Part shown: positions 14,409 through 22,915 of the stretch, one piece after another
How positions within the stretch are numbered: position 1 is the first letter of the stretch
Layout: every line of letters starts with the position of its first letter
Origin: an uncultured Oscillospiraceae bacterium
GTDB lineage: Bacteria; Bacillota; Clostridia; Oscillospirales; Ruminococcaceae
DNA length: 35,269 bases
Reading direction: 5' to 3'
NCBI GenBank assembly: GCA_900542145.1
Contig: UQMF01000021.1
Location: 1-35,269 of the forward strand
Translations under genes and position numbers: made by a program
The notes under the pieces: model-generated
The model's database searches: none
Told to the model about the DNA's origin: nothing
Seen by the model: the letters and a program-made list of their open reading frames with translations, nothing else

Positions 14409-15077
14409 ATGAAAAAAGCATCATTCGCAGTTATCCTTGCAGGAATGATAGCGCTCACCGGCTGCACCGGCGGTAATTCCGGAAGCGAGGAGAGCGCCTC
14501 CTCTTCCACCGAGAGCGCAACCAATTCCGCACCGGAGGAAACCTCCGCTCCCGAGGAAACCTCTGCGCCGGAAACCGCAGCCCCAACCGCGGAATCCGCA
14601 GTTCCCACGGTGGAGAGCGCCGAGCCGACCTCTGAGCCGGAGCAGTCCGCTCAGCCGCAGATCGCCGAGCTTATCGGCATGACCATCGGCGACATCGAAT
14701 CCATCTACAGCACCGAACTTGCTCCCAGTGACGTCGGGTATTTAGGCTCCCACACATTTGATGTAATCGGCGCTGAACTTGCGTTCAAACCTCTCGCAGA
14801 GGTTATCGCCGCCGACTACAAGGACACCATCGTGACCGGAATTTTCGTCAACACCCCCTGCCCTATCCTGGACGGAATCACCGGCGAGATGACCTACAAC
14901 CAGCTGTCGGAATTTATTGACGACCCTGCCACGTACGCTCCCGAGCCTAACGCCATCGACGGCTCCACCTCCACGATGTTCTTCTACAAGGGATACAAGT
15001 TCATGGTTATGTGGGCTGACTACACGGACTTTGACAGCCCGTGCTACTCCATCACAGTAACCGCTGACGCACAGTAA
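14409..15077 (+). CDS. Predicted lipoprotein, unknown function
   Basis: 222 residues with a type II signal peptide: MKK, a hydrophobic stretch and the lipobox ALTGC, so C19 or nearby would be lipidated and the protein anchored outside the membrane. Residues about 22-85 are a low-complexity Ser/Glu/Pro/Thr/Ala linker with repeated EETSAPE units, typical of a wall-spanning spacer. The rest (IAELIGMTIGDIESIYSTEL onward) is a compact domain of about 135 residues that I do not recognise. It has two cysteines (NTPCPI and SPCYSI) that could form a disulfide. Expressed alone from its own promoter, with a strong terminator. Confidence 0.8.
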   Translation: MKKASFAVILAGMIALTGCTGGNSGSEESASSSTESATNSAPEETSAPEETSAPETAAPTAESAVPTVESAEPTSEPEQSAQPQIAELIGMTIGDIESIYSTELAPSDVGYLGSHTFDVIGAELAFKPLAEVIAADYKDTIVTGIFVNTPCPILDGITGEMTYNQLSEFIDDPATYAPEPNAIDGSTSTMFFYKGYKFMVMWADYTDFDSPCYSITVTADAQ

Positions 15078-15107
15078 AAGCAAATCCACTGGCTTGGAAT
15101 AGCAAAA

Positions 15108-15136
15108 ACCGCACCGGAATCCGGTGCGGTCTTTTT
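15108..15136. terminator. Terminator between lipoprotein and GT51 genes
   Basis: A perfect 10-bp stem (ACCGCACCGG with CCGGTGCGGT), 3-base loop, then CTTTTT on the plus strand and a preceding AAAAA that serves the minus strand. It serves the two convergent genes. Confidence 0.9.
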
Positions 15137-15818
15137 ATTCTATATATCCGCATTCCCTCATGGACTTCAGCACCTGCTGCGCCCTCTGATGCGCGAGTTC
15201 CGGGGAAACGTCCGGGGAATATGCACTGGGTGCCTGGGGGATTCCGGCAAGCACAGCACACTGCTCGTCAGTAAGCTCTGACGGCGGAACTCCGTAGTAT
15301 CCCATCGAGGCGGCGTAGATCCCGTAGTAGTTGCTGCCGAAATAGATCGTATTGACGTAAAGCTCGAATATCTGCTTCTTGTCCAGCTTATCCTCCAGCT
15401 CAAATGCGGTGAATACCTCAGCGGTCTTTCGCTCCAGCCGCTTATCCTGGGTGTAGTACAGGTTCTTCGCCGTCTGCATGGTTATCGTACTGCCGCCCTC
15501 GGCGAAATCCCTGGCGGCAATGTCATGCAGCAGCGCCCTAACTATCGCGGAGGGATCTATTCCGGAATGCCCCCAGAAATCCCTGTCCTCGGTGGCGACA
15601 ACAGCGTTGACATAGAACTCCGGGAGTTCGTCGAATCCCACGAAATGCTCATCTTGGGAAAGCTCCGCGTACACCTGCCGCACGGGGCGGCTCGTGACCG
15701 CTTCCTGGTGCATATTCCAACCGAGCACCGCGAATACGCCGACGGCTATCAGCGCGACCGTCAGTATAGTCAGCAGCGTCAGAAGTACTATCCTCAGCAC
15801 AAGGCGCTTCCCTTTCAT
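15135..15818 (-). CDS. Monofunctional peptidoglycan glycosyltransferase (GT51)
   Basis: 227 residues: one N-terminal membrane segment (about 8-33) and a GT51 transglycosylase domain that polymerises lipid II into glycan strands outside the membrane. The catalytic glutamate is E77 in ATEDRDFWGHSGID. Further family motifs are EGGSTITMQTAKNLYY, KKQIFELYVNTIYFG and YYGVPPSELTDEQCAVLAGIPQAPSAYSP. There is no transpeptidase domain, and the length matches MtgA-type enzymes. AAAGGAGG lies seven bases before the ATG. It is the last gene of the minus-strand envelope-stress block, 22 bp after the small membrane protein, so it may be co-induced. Confidence 0.9.
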   Translation of the reverse strand: MKGKRLVLRIVLLTLLTILTVALIAVGVFAVLGWNMHQEAVTSRPVRQVYAELSQDEHFVGFDELPEFYVNAVVATEDRDFWGHSGIDPSAIVRALLHDIAARDFAEGGSTITMQTAKNLYYTQDKRLERKTAEVFTAFELEDKLDKKQIFELYVNTIYFGSNYYGIYAASMGYYGVPPSELTDEQCAVLAGIPQAPSAYSPDVSPELAHQRAQQVLKSMRECGYIE

Positions 15819-15840
15819 CTGTTGTCCTCCTTTGAATTAT

Positions 15841-15975
15841 TCAGCGGCGCTCCGTCAGCGATATCACCCGGTCCGCCAGGCGGTAAACCGCCCAGATGAG
15901 CGCAATACCCAGCGCCGCCGGAACAGCCGCAACGGCGACCAGCGCCATGCATACGAATCTCAGTACACGCTTCAT
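15841..15975 (-). CDS. 44-residue membrane protein
   Basis: Begins at an ATG that overlaps the permease stop (ATGA, 15975-15972), a strong sign of translational coupling. The sequence is MKRV followed by one hydrophobic segment (residues about 5-32) and a charged RLADRVISLTERR tail. The frame extends upstream to 16062, but the overlap makes the short start far more likely. It could be a small subunit or modulator of the adjacent ABC transporter. I recognise no family. Confidence 0.6.
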   Translation of the reverse strand: MKRVLRFVCMALVAVAAVPAALGIALIWAVYRLADRVISLTERR

Positions 15976-17975
15976 GATTTCCTGCCGCTCACGATACGGA
16001 AGTATCCCCGGGAGGTCACTCCGTACACTATAACATATATCAGCGCGAACACGCAGTAGCACACCAGGGTGACCGCAGCCAGGAATCCGGTGTCGCGCAT
16101 ACTGAACAGCCCCAGCAGCTTAGTCAGCAGCGGAAACGCGAACGCCATGTGCATTCCGGCGGCAACAAGCGGCGCAAAGAACACCGTCAGCACCTGGGAA
16201 TTCACCGCGCGGCGTATTTCCCGGTCGTTCATTCCCACCTTGCGGAGTATGTCGAACCGCGCCCGGTCGTCGTATCCCTCGCTTATCTGCTTATAGTACA
16301 TTATAAGCACCGCCGCGAGAATAAATACTCCGCCGAAAACTATACCCAGGAAAAACAGTCCGCCGTACATGCCATAGTATTCCTCCAGTTCAAGAACGCG
16401 GCACTCCAGCTGAAAGCCGTGGTTTTTCTCGCGCATCATATCTACGAGATCGTTGAAAATCGCCGCTTTCTCGGAATCGGAGCAATCCAGGTCGAAGCCG
16501 TAGTAATATTGCTGCTGCGGTAAGCTACCGCCATGCTGCTCCGTGTAATTCTCCTGGTAGTCATACAGACTGCCAAGGTCAGATAATCTCTCCACGAACA
16601 GGTAGATGGAATCCGTTACCGTGGCGCTATCCATGCCGATTATCGCGAATTCGTCCAAATGTTCCGTGAGTCTGTAGCCGCCCCAGTCATCCAGCTGTAT
16701 TGAGTCATGATCAAAACTGCTTCCCTTACAGTAGATAGCGGCGTCGCCGTCGGAAAGACGGATATCCCTGCCGTACATTGCGTTGTAATCTCTTATCGGC
16801 ACCACATATACCGTCCGCAGGTCAAGAGTTAATCCCTCGGAGCCGGAAGTGCGGCTCATATCAAGGCGATTTCCGACAATAGCGCCGGAAAGCTCAATAT
16901 AGGAATACGCCATTTCGTTCTGCGCCGTGCATCCGTGCTTTTCCAGGATCTCACCGATTTCCGCGCGGTAATTTGATATATCACCCTCGGATAATCCATA
17001 GGTTGAGGCAACGATATCCCGGGGATAACGCTGCTCCACCATCTGACCGGTGCCCATATACAGGCATATCGTGGTCGAGAGCGTGACCAGTACCATAGTG
17101 CTGAGAATGCATATGGAAGCAAGCCCCGCGCCGTTCTTCTTCATGCGGTAGCACATCTGGGAAACTGAGATAAAGTGATTTGTGCGGTAGTAGTACTTTC
17201 TGTTCTTCTGCAGGACCCGGCAAACAGCCACGGAACCTGCTATGAACAGCAGATATGTGGCGATGATCACCAGTAATACCGCCAGCATGAAAGCAAGAAC
17301 AGCGGTGAGCGGTTCTTCAATGGTGACCGCCATATAGTATGCCGCGCCCAGTATGATAACTCCCAGCACCGCCAGAAACCAGTTAGCCCTGGGCGGCTTC
17401 TCGCCGGAATTCTCGGAGTGCAGCAGTTCGACCGGCTTTGCAGTAAACACCTGACGCATCACATTCAGATATATCAGCAGGAATATCACCGCGAAAACCA
17501 ACAGAGTCGCAATGATGGAACCCACGCTGACGGAAAACTGATACTGCGCCTCGCCGCGGATTATCTTCACCGCAAGGAGTTCCGCAAGCTTGGAAAACAG
17601 TATTCCTGCGGCAATACCTAACGCCATGGAAACGAGGTAAACAAAGAATGTTTCCCAGGTCATGACGGCGGCAATATTGCGCTTCCCCATTCCCAAGACG
17701 TTGTACAGTCCGAATTCGCGCTTGCGGCGCTTTACCAGGAAGGAATTTGTGTAGAACAGGAATATTGCCGCGAATATTCCCATTATGACGATACCTACGT
17801 TGAGCATTTCCTTCATCGTTCCTCCGCCCTTCATGCCGTTCAGCATGGAGTTATCCGACAGGAAATTCACGATGTAGAACATCATCGCCATCAGCGAGCA
17901 GGTCATGATGTAGGGGGCGTAAAGCTTGCCGTTGCGGCGGATTCCCCCGGCTGCTAATCTTGGATACAACCTCAC
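15972..17975 (-). CDS. Bce-type ABC transporter permease (FtsX family)
   Basis: 667 residues. Architecture matches BceB/VraG: a first membrane segment, FtsX core helices (around residues 55-80, 105-130 and 150-175), two more helices to about 260, then a sixth and seventh, a large extracellular loop of about 200 residues (330-530) and three final helices. Such permeases detach cell-wall-active peptide antibiotics from lipid II intermediates and signal directly to the partner kinase. The start is a GTG overlapping the ATPase stop (GTGA at 17975-17972). The large loop is the presumed peptide-binding region. Confidence 0.9.
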   Translation of the reverse strand: MRLYPRLAAGGIRRNGKLYAPYIMTCSLMAMMFYIVNFLSDNSMLNGMKGGGTMKEMLNVGIVIMGIFAAIFLFYTNSFLVKRRKREFGLYNVLGMGKRNIAAVMTWETFFVYLVSMALGIAAGILFSKLAELLAVKIIRGEAQYQFSVSVGSIIATLLVFAVIFLLIYLNVMRQVFTAKPVELLHSENSGEKPPRANWFLAVLGVIILGAAYYMAVTIEEPLTAVLAFMLAVLLVIIATYLLFIAGSVAVCRVLQKNRKYYYRTNHFISVSQMCYRMKKNGAGLASICILSTMVLVTLSTTICLYMGTGQMVEQRYPRDIVASTYGLSEGDISNYRAEIGEILEKHGCTAQNEMAYSYIELSGAIVGNRLDMSRTSGSEGLTLDLRTVYVVPIRDYNAMYGRDIRLSDGDAAIYCKGSSFDHDSIQLDDWGGYRLTEHLDEFAIIGMDSATVTDSIYLFVERLSDLGSLYDYQENYTEQHGGSLPQQQYYYGFDLDCSDSEKAAIFNDLVDMMREKNHGFQLECRVLELEEYYGMYGGLFFLGIVFGGVFILAAVLIMYYKQISEGYDDRARFDILRKVGMNDREIRRAVNSQVLTVFFAPLVAAGMHMAFAFPLLTKLLGLFSMRDTGFLAAVTLVCYCVFALIYVIVYGVTSRGYFRIVSGRKS

Positions 17976-18769
17976 TTCAGCTCACCGTCCCTCCGCACAC
18001 GCAGGCTCTGCGGATCCGCCCCGGAAGAAAGCATGGTGAGCGAATCGGTTATCCGGCGATAGAACTCATCGTCCCCGGCACCGCCGCGGTACAGCTGATG
18101 GAATACCGTGCCGTCCTTGATGAAAAGCACGCGCTGCGCCCGGCTCGCCGCCTTGGCAGAGTGCGTCACCATGATTATCGTCTGACCGCTGCGGTTTATT
18201 TCCGCGAACAGCCCGAGCAGTTCGTCGGAACTCCTGCTGTCCAACGCTCCTGTTGGCTCGTCGGCTAGCAGCAGCTTCGGGGAGGTTATCACCGCCCTTG
18301 CGGCGGCGGTGCGCTGCTTCTGACCTCCGGATATCTCGTAGGGGTACTTATCCAGCAGTGAGGATATTCCGAGCATCTGCGCCGTGCGGTTCAGCTGCGG
18401 CTCCATCTGGGAGTACTTCTCGCCCCTCAGCACCAGCGGAAGCAGGATATTGTCCCTCACGGTGAATGTGTCCAGCAGGTTGAATTCCTGGAACACGAAC
18501 CCGAGGTTGTCCCGGCGGAAGTCCGCAAGGCGGCCGTCCCGTATCTTCGCGAGGTCCATTCCATCGAGGATAACGCTGCCCCCGGTTGGCTTATCCAGTG
18601 CGGCGAGGATATTCAGCAGCGTGGTCTTACCGGAGCCGCTCTCGCCCATTATCGCTATGTATTCTCCCTGTTCTGCGGTAAAGCTGACGTTCTTCAGCGC
18701 CTCCACCCTGGTTCCGCCAAGCCGGGTGGTATATGTCTTTTTAAGACCGGTTATTTCAAGCAGTGGCAT
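17972..18769 (-). CDS. Bce-type ABC transporter ATPase
   Basis: 265 residues of the LolD/MacB/BceA ATPase family: Walker A GESGSGKT (42-49), Q-loop FVFQEFNLLD, signature ISGGQKQR (146-153), Walker B LLLADEP (167-172) and the switch histidine in VTHSAKAAS. The ATG at 18769 follows an AAGGAAGGA box. The open frame upstream to 18856 lacks homology. Coupled to the permease by a 4-bp overlap. The promoter and operator lie at 18862-18925, so the transporter can be induced separately from the kinase and regulator genes. Confidence 0.9.
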   Translation of the reverse strand: MPLLEITGLKKTYTTRLGGTRVEALKNVSFTAEQGEYIAIMGESGSGKTTLLNILAALDKPTGGSVILDGMDLAKIRDGRLADFRRDNLGFVFQEFNLLDTFTVRDNILLPLVLRGEKYSQMEPQLNRTAQMLGISSLLDKYPYEISGGQKQRTAAARAVITSPKLLLADEPTGALDSRSSDELLGLFAEINRSGQTIIMVTHSAKAASRAQRVLFIKDGTVFHQLYRGGAGDDEFYRRITDSLTMLSSGADPQSLRVRRDGELK

Positions 18770-18861
18770 ATCTGTCCTTCCTTTCTGACAGACCCGGCGG
18801 ACCGTGGACTTTCTGAGGAAGAAATCAACTAATGGATCAGCCGCCGTTCCTGTCATGATCT

Positions 18862-18890
18862 ATTCTACCAGAACTTCGCCCGATCCACAA
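18862..18890 (-). promoter_or_regulatory. Promoter of the ABC transporter genes
   Basis: TTGTGG (18890-18885), a 17-bp spacer and TAGAAT (18867-18862) on the minus strand. The -35 box is poor, as expected for a promoter that needs an activator bound just upstream. Confidence 0.6.
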
Positions 18891-18900
18891 TCGAAACCCC

Positions 18901-18925
18901 TTACATTCCCCTTACATTTTCGTAA
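18901..18925 (-). promoter_or_regulatory. Bce-like response-regulator operator
   Basis: On the minus strand TTACG-AAAA-TGTAA (18925-18912) matches the TnACA-N4-TGTAA pattern known for BceR-type regulators in nine of ten positions. A further TGTAA half-site lies 11 bp on (18905-18901). It sits 22 bp upstream of the -35 box, a usual activator position. Confidence 0.6.
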
Positions 18926-18991
18926 CCTGTGCCGCGCAGCCCCGAAAGACACCACAAATCAGAAGCGCTGCCGCAGTACAATACAAATGTA

Positions 18992-19966
18992 TTACTCTCT
19001 CAGATCGACCCTATTCCGCCCCAGTCCGATAGACACCGTCGTCCCGGACCCGCTGCTCTCAGCTGATATAGTGTGCCCGAGCGCCCTGCATATCCGGCGG
19101 CAGAGGTACAGTCCAATTCCGCTGGCTTTCATGTCGGCGCGCCCGTTGCAGCCGGTGTAGCCCTTTTCGAATATTCTCGGCAGGTCCTCCGGGGCAATTC
19201 CTATACCGGTGTCGCTTATCATGAGGGCGTCGTTTTCGAGGCTGATCGTCACTCCGCCGCTTTTCGTGTATTTCACTGCGTTTGAAAGCACCTGCTCCAC
19301 CACGAAAAGCAACCACTTCTCGTCCGTCAGCACGGTGTATTCCACCGGAGTGTAATTCAGCGCCAGCCGCTTTCTTATGAACTGCCCGGAAAATACCCTG
19401 ACTGCTGACCTGATGATCCCGTCCAGGCCGCATTCCCGGAAAACGTAATCGCCGCCGCTCTCCAGGCGGACGTAGCACATCACCATGTCCACATACTGGG
19501 ATATCCGCTGAAGCTCCACGGAAAGCTCCCGGCTCTCGGGGGAATCCTGCTCCGCCAGCGCCAGCCGCATGGAGGCAATCGGGGTCTTGATCTGGTGCGC
19601 CCACATCGTGTAGTAATCCGTCATATCCGCAACATTCGCGTTGTATTGCGCCTGCAATTCCGCGCGGCTGCGGAACAGGATCCGCACAAGCTCCGTGTAG
19701 CCCTCTCCGATACTGTCGGAAGGCTCCGGCAGGCTGTCGCAGGTTATCGTGATCTCCTCCCGGAGTTTGTCCAGAATGCCGCACCGCCGCCGGAACCGCA
19801 CATAATCTGCAACGCCGAATCCCAAGCCGATAACTGAGCATACAGCCAGGGAATATCCCAGTGCGCCCAACGGAAGTCCGCCCAGCACGAACACGGCAGT
19901 GAATACCGCCGAAAACAGCAGGAACGCCGTAATGACCCGGCGCCTGTCCCAGATGTATTTTCTCAT
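18992..19966 (-). CDS. Bce-type sensor histidine kinase
   Basis: 324 residues. Two N-terminal membrane helices (about 12-30 and 34-54) are joined by only a few residues with no extracellular sensor domain: the intramembrane-sensing kinase layout of BceS. The phospho-acceptor is H124 in MWAHQIKTPIASMRL. ATPase boxes follow: N (EQVLSNAVKYTKSG), G1 (ISDTGIGIAPEDL), F (RIFEKGYTG) and G2 (ASGIGLYLCRRI). Its start overlaps the regulator's stop (ATGA). It depends on the adjacent permease for signal input in known systems. Confidence 0.9.
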   Translation of the reverse strand: MRKYIWDRRRVITAFLLFSAVFTAVFVLGGLPLGALGYSLAVCSVIGLGFGVADYVRFRRRCGILDKLREEITITCDSLPEPSDSIGEGYTELVRILFRSRAELQAQYNANVADMTDYYTMWAHQIKTPIASMRLALAEQDSPESRELSVELQRISQYVDMVMCYVRLESGGDYVFRECGLDGIIRSAVRVFSGQFIRKRLALNYTPVEYTVLTDEKWLLFVVEQVLSNAVKYTKSGGVTISLENDALMISDTGIGIAPEDLPRIFEKGYTGCNGRADMKASGIGLYLCRRICRALGHTISAESSGSGTTVSIGLGRNRVDLRE

Positions 19967-20634
19967 TCCACGATGTACCCCATGCCGATTTTTGTGGCGA
20001 TGTAGCCGGACAGCCCGGCGCCCTCCAGCTTCCGGCGCAGCCTTGCAACGTTCACCGTTAGAGTATTCTCGTCAATGAAGGAATCAGTTTCCCAAAGACG
20101 GTCCATCAGCTTCTCGCGGCTGACGATCTTTCCCTTGCTCTCCATCAGCGTCTGCAATATGCGGTATTCATTCTTGGTAAGGTCAATGCGGTTTCCGCCG
20201 ACATACAGCGCAGCCTCCGCCGTATTCAGCCTTGCCCCCCTGTGCTCGATGACCCCCACCTGTTGTGCGAAGTCGTAGGTGCGCCGCAGCAGCGCCTGTA
20301 TTTTCGCCGTGAGAACTGACATGTCGAACGGTTTCGCGATGAAATCATCGCCGCCCATGTTCATCGCCATGACTATGTTCATATTGTCGTTCGCCGACGA
20401 AATGAACATTACCGGCACTCTGCTGGATTTCCGCAGTTCGCCGCACCAGTAAAGCCCGTTGCAGAACGGCAGCGTAATGTCCATCAGCACAAGGTGCGGC
20501 TGGTATTCCGATATTTCATCGGTGATATGCCGGAAATCCGCGGCGCACCTTGTGTCCAGCTCCCACCCGGAAAGCCCCTTGGATATTGCCCTGGCAATAC
20601 CCTCGTCGTCCTCTGCGATATAAATTCTGTACAT
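19963..20634 (-). CDS. Bce-type response regulator (OmpR family)
   Basis: 223 residues: receiver domain (acidic pocket EDD at 8-10, phospho-acceptor D52 in MDITLP, K101 in AKPF) and an OmpR/PhoB winged-helix domain (DLTKNEYRILQTLMESKG, ENTLTVNVARLRRKLEG). First gene of the block, with its own consensus promoter at 20670-20698. The likely target is the TTACG-N4-TGTAA site upstream of the ABC genes. Confidence 0.9.
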   Translation of the reverse strand: MYRIYIAEDDEGIARAISKGLSGWELDTRCAADFRHITDEISEYQPHLVLMDITLPFCNGLYWCGELRKSSRVPVMFISSANDNMNIVMAMNMGGDDFIAKPFDMSVLTAKIQALLRRTYDFAQQVGVIEHRGARLNTAEAALYVGGNRIDLTKNEYRILQTLMESKGKIVSREKLMDRLWETDSFIDENTLTVNVARLRRKLEGAGLSGYIATKIGMGYIVE

Positions 20635-20669
20635 GTGTGTTGATTCTCTCCCGTGACTGTATTATCTGT

Positions 20670-20698
20670 ATTATATCACATTTTCTATTAACAGTCAA
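20670..20698 (-). promoter_or_regulatory. Promoter of the regulator-kinase genes
   Basis: TTGACT (20698-20693), a 17-bp spacer and TATAAT (20675-20670), 36 bp upstream of the ATG. Confidence 0.8.
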
Positions 20699-20731
20699 TA
20701 GGTCGTCAGCAAATTTCTGCCAGTTGACCGC

Positions 20732-20765
20732 AAAAAAAACAGAGCTGCGTTCACAGCCCTGTTTT
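20732..20765 (-). terminator. Terminator of the diguanylate cyclase gene
   Basis: On the minus strand an 11-bp paired stem with one mismatch (AAAACAGGGCTG with CAGCTCTGTTTT) is followed by a run of eight T. It begins five bases after the stop codon. Confidence 0.85.
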
Positions 20766-20769
20766 GATA

Positions 20770-22584
20770 TCAATGTTCGTGATAGAATCCGAACTGGTTG
20801 CCCGGAGTGTTCTTGCAGACATACATAGCCGCGTCCGCCATGGGGTAAAGCTTGTCGAAGGGAATACTGCTGTCGTGGCAGAACACCGCGCCAAGGCTTA
20901 TCGTGACTTTCCTGCCATTCATCTCTGGAATGTCTATCTGCTCCACCCGGGAGATAAAATCGCCGATACGCTTTGCTCCGTCGCCCGCATTATCAACGCC
21001 GACGGCGAATACCGCGAACTCATCGCCGCCAAGGCGCATGACCACGTCGCCGCCGGTGAATGTATTCCGCAGGCAGTCTGCGATCGCAATAAGCGCCTTG
21101 TCGCCAACAGTATGACCGAAGCTGTCGTTTATCGTCTTGAACTTGTCAACGTCCAGCAAGCAGAACATTCCCCGGGTACCCTGGCTTATCAGTTCCTCTG
21201 TGCGGCGCTCGCCGCTTCCGCGATTGCTTATGCGAGTCAGTGCGTCGGTTTCGGACAGGATCATCAGGCTGTTTTCCAGCCGCTTTTTGTCGGTTATGTC
21301 CATCAGAGAAATTATGAGTATCTTGTCGCCGCCGGCAAGCGTGATAGTCCGGGCGGTTGACTTAAGGTACACCAGCTTGCCCTCTGCGGAATTCACCGCC
21401 ATCTCAAAATCGCAGCTACCGTTCTCGTAGCGTATCGTTTCGAGCTTTGACATTATCCTCTCAAAGTTGTCCACAGCCGCATTCCGTAGAACATCGGTAA
21501 GCATTTCACCCTTGCCCTGTATCCCGAAAAGCTTCTGTGCAGCGCCGTTCATGACAACGACCTCTCCGGTGCCGGTGCGCGCCGCAATGACTCCGCAGCC
21601 CTGGAGGTGAAGCATTTCCGCATATATCTCGTTCTGGTTTTCCAGTGCAGTCTTGAGGGCGTTCTGGTATTCCAGCTCCTTCTTCTTTTCCGCGTCGATG
21701 TACTGTACGGCAAATATTGCGTCGATAAGGCTGCCGTCCTCTGCGCGATTCATGACGAAGAAGCTGCCCCTGCACCAGTGCCCGTCAAACGCGTGGAAAT
21801 CATGGCTGAGCACATTGGTATCCCTCATGCGGCTGCTGACTGTGGTAAGATCGGTGAACTCCAGCATTTCCCGGACGAACTCATCAGAAACTATCGCCTT
21901 CATGACATGCACCATCTGCGCAGCAGCATTATTTGGAGAGTTGACGTATTTTGCAACTTCCTTATTATGCTTGATCTCCTGCTGTGTGTTGTTGATGAAG
22001 TTGATCATGTTCATGCAAACATAGGTATTCCCTATCGCCTTCAGAATACGCTGCTCCAGCGTTTCACGCTTCTGGAGGTCGTTTACGACAAAAGCCGACA
22101 CCAGGCGCATGAGTATCAGCATATCGGTATTCTTGCGCGGATTGTCCACGCCCATGAATCCGACCATCTTGCTGCCACTGTAGAGCGGAGCAGCCATAAG
22201 GCTGTCGATACCCTGCACCAGCAGAATGCGGTATTCAGCGGAATCCTCCGACACATCGCTGTCCAGGGAGTTTATATAGAACTCGCCCTTCTCCCGGAAT
22301 ATATCCAGCCACCTGCTTATAACGGCGATATCCACGTCCGCCAGCATTTCCTTTTCCGGGGTGATACCCGGGGCGCACCACTCATATGTGTTGTGGATAA
22401 TGTCCATATCCTTGTCAAACTCAAAGATATAGCTGCGGTCCGCGTCATAATACCCGGCGATTATTCCAAGCAGCTTGTCTATCGCTTCGTCGATATTCTC
22501 GCTTATATATAGTGTCTGGACGCACTCCACCAACGTGGACTGAAGTCCCATCTGCTTCTGGATATCGCTGTTACTGCCGTTCAT
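20770..22584 (-). CDS. GAF-PAS-GGDEF diguanylate cyclase
   Basis: 604 residues, soluble. An N-terminal GAF-like domain (about 12-165: LLGIIAGYYDADRSYIFEF, GIDSLMAAPLYSGSKMVGFMGVDNP) is followed by a linker domain, a PAS-like domain (about 310-430, ending ISLMDITDKK) and GGDEF. The active motif GGDEF (519-523 in RLGGDEF) is intact, as are LLDVDKFKTIND and GDKAL. It should make cyclic-di-GMP from two GTP. The inhibitory RxxD site before the motif reads TGGD, so the arginine is lost and product inhibition is probably weak. The ATG at 22584 has AGGTGAT upstream. Confidence 0.9.
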   Translation of the reverse strand: MNGSNSDIQKQMGLQSTLVECVQTLYISENIDEAIDKLLGIIAGYYDADRSYIFEFDKDMDIIHNTYEWCAPGITPEKEMLADVDIAVISRWLDIFREKGEFYINSLDSDVSEDSAEYRILLVQGIDSLMAAPLYSGSKMVGFMGVDNPRKNTDMLILMRLVSAFVVNDLQKRETLEQRILKAIGNTYVCMNMINFINNTQQEIKHNKEVAKYVNSPNNAAAQMVHVMKAIVSDEFVREMLEFTDLTTVSSRMRDTNVLSHDFHAFDGHWCRGSFFVMNRAEDGSLIDAIFAVQYIDAEKKKELEYQNALKTALENQNEIYAEMLHLQGCGVIAARTGTGEVVVMNGAAQKLFGIQGKGEMLTDVLRNAAVDNFERIMSKLETIRYENGSCDFEMAVNSAEGKLVYLKSTARTITLAGGDKILIISLMDITDKKRLENSLMILSETDALTRISNRGSGERRTEELISQGTRGMFCLLDVDKFKTINDSFGHTVGDKALIAIADCLRNTFTGGDVVMRLGGDEFAVFAVGVDNAGDGAKRIGDFISRVEQIDIPEMNGRKVTISLGAVFCHDSSIPFDKLYPMADAAMYVCKNTPGNQFGFYHEH

Positions 22585-22620
22585 TCCGATCACCTTTTCT
22601 GATATGAATAATCTCTTTTT

Positions 22621-22649
22621 ATTATAACACTTTTACTTTTCCATGTCAA
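22621..22649 (-). promoter_or_regulatory. Promoter of the diguanylate cyclase gene
   Basis: TTGACA (22649-22644), a 17-bp spacer and TATAAT (22626-22621), a perfect consensus. The remaining divergent gap up to 22838 shows no gene or clear motif. Confidence 0.85.
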
Positions 22650-22838
22650 CATTATCGGACAGTAATGACGCATATCCGGGTGCAGTTTTCACCAAATTTT
22701 CATCACCCGAAAACTCCGGCGCCGCTCCTCCGGAAATCAGCCCGAATCAGCATTACACTGTCATTTACAGCGTTCCCAGATTCTGTGAGCCGCAGCGAGG
22801 AGGATTCAGTTTCCGGTAAACAGCAGATGTCACCCCAC

Positions 22839-22867
22839 TTGACAAATCCGGCTTTTTGTGGTAAAAT
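22839..22867 (+). promoter_or_regulatory. Promoter of the marR-citrate synthase operon
   Basis: TTGACA (22839-22844), a 17-bp spacer and TAAAAT (22862-22867), 48 bp before the ATG. Confidence 0.8.
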
Positions 22868-22915
22868 GATAAGGTACTTGATGTTATTGCACTGAAAATA
22901 CGATAAGAGGTACAT

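Noticed and set aside
21607..22512. 301-codon plus-strand frame opposite the diguanylate cyclase
   Set aside because: Shadow frame rich in His, Val and Gln with no domain; the minus-strand gene is unambiguous.
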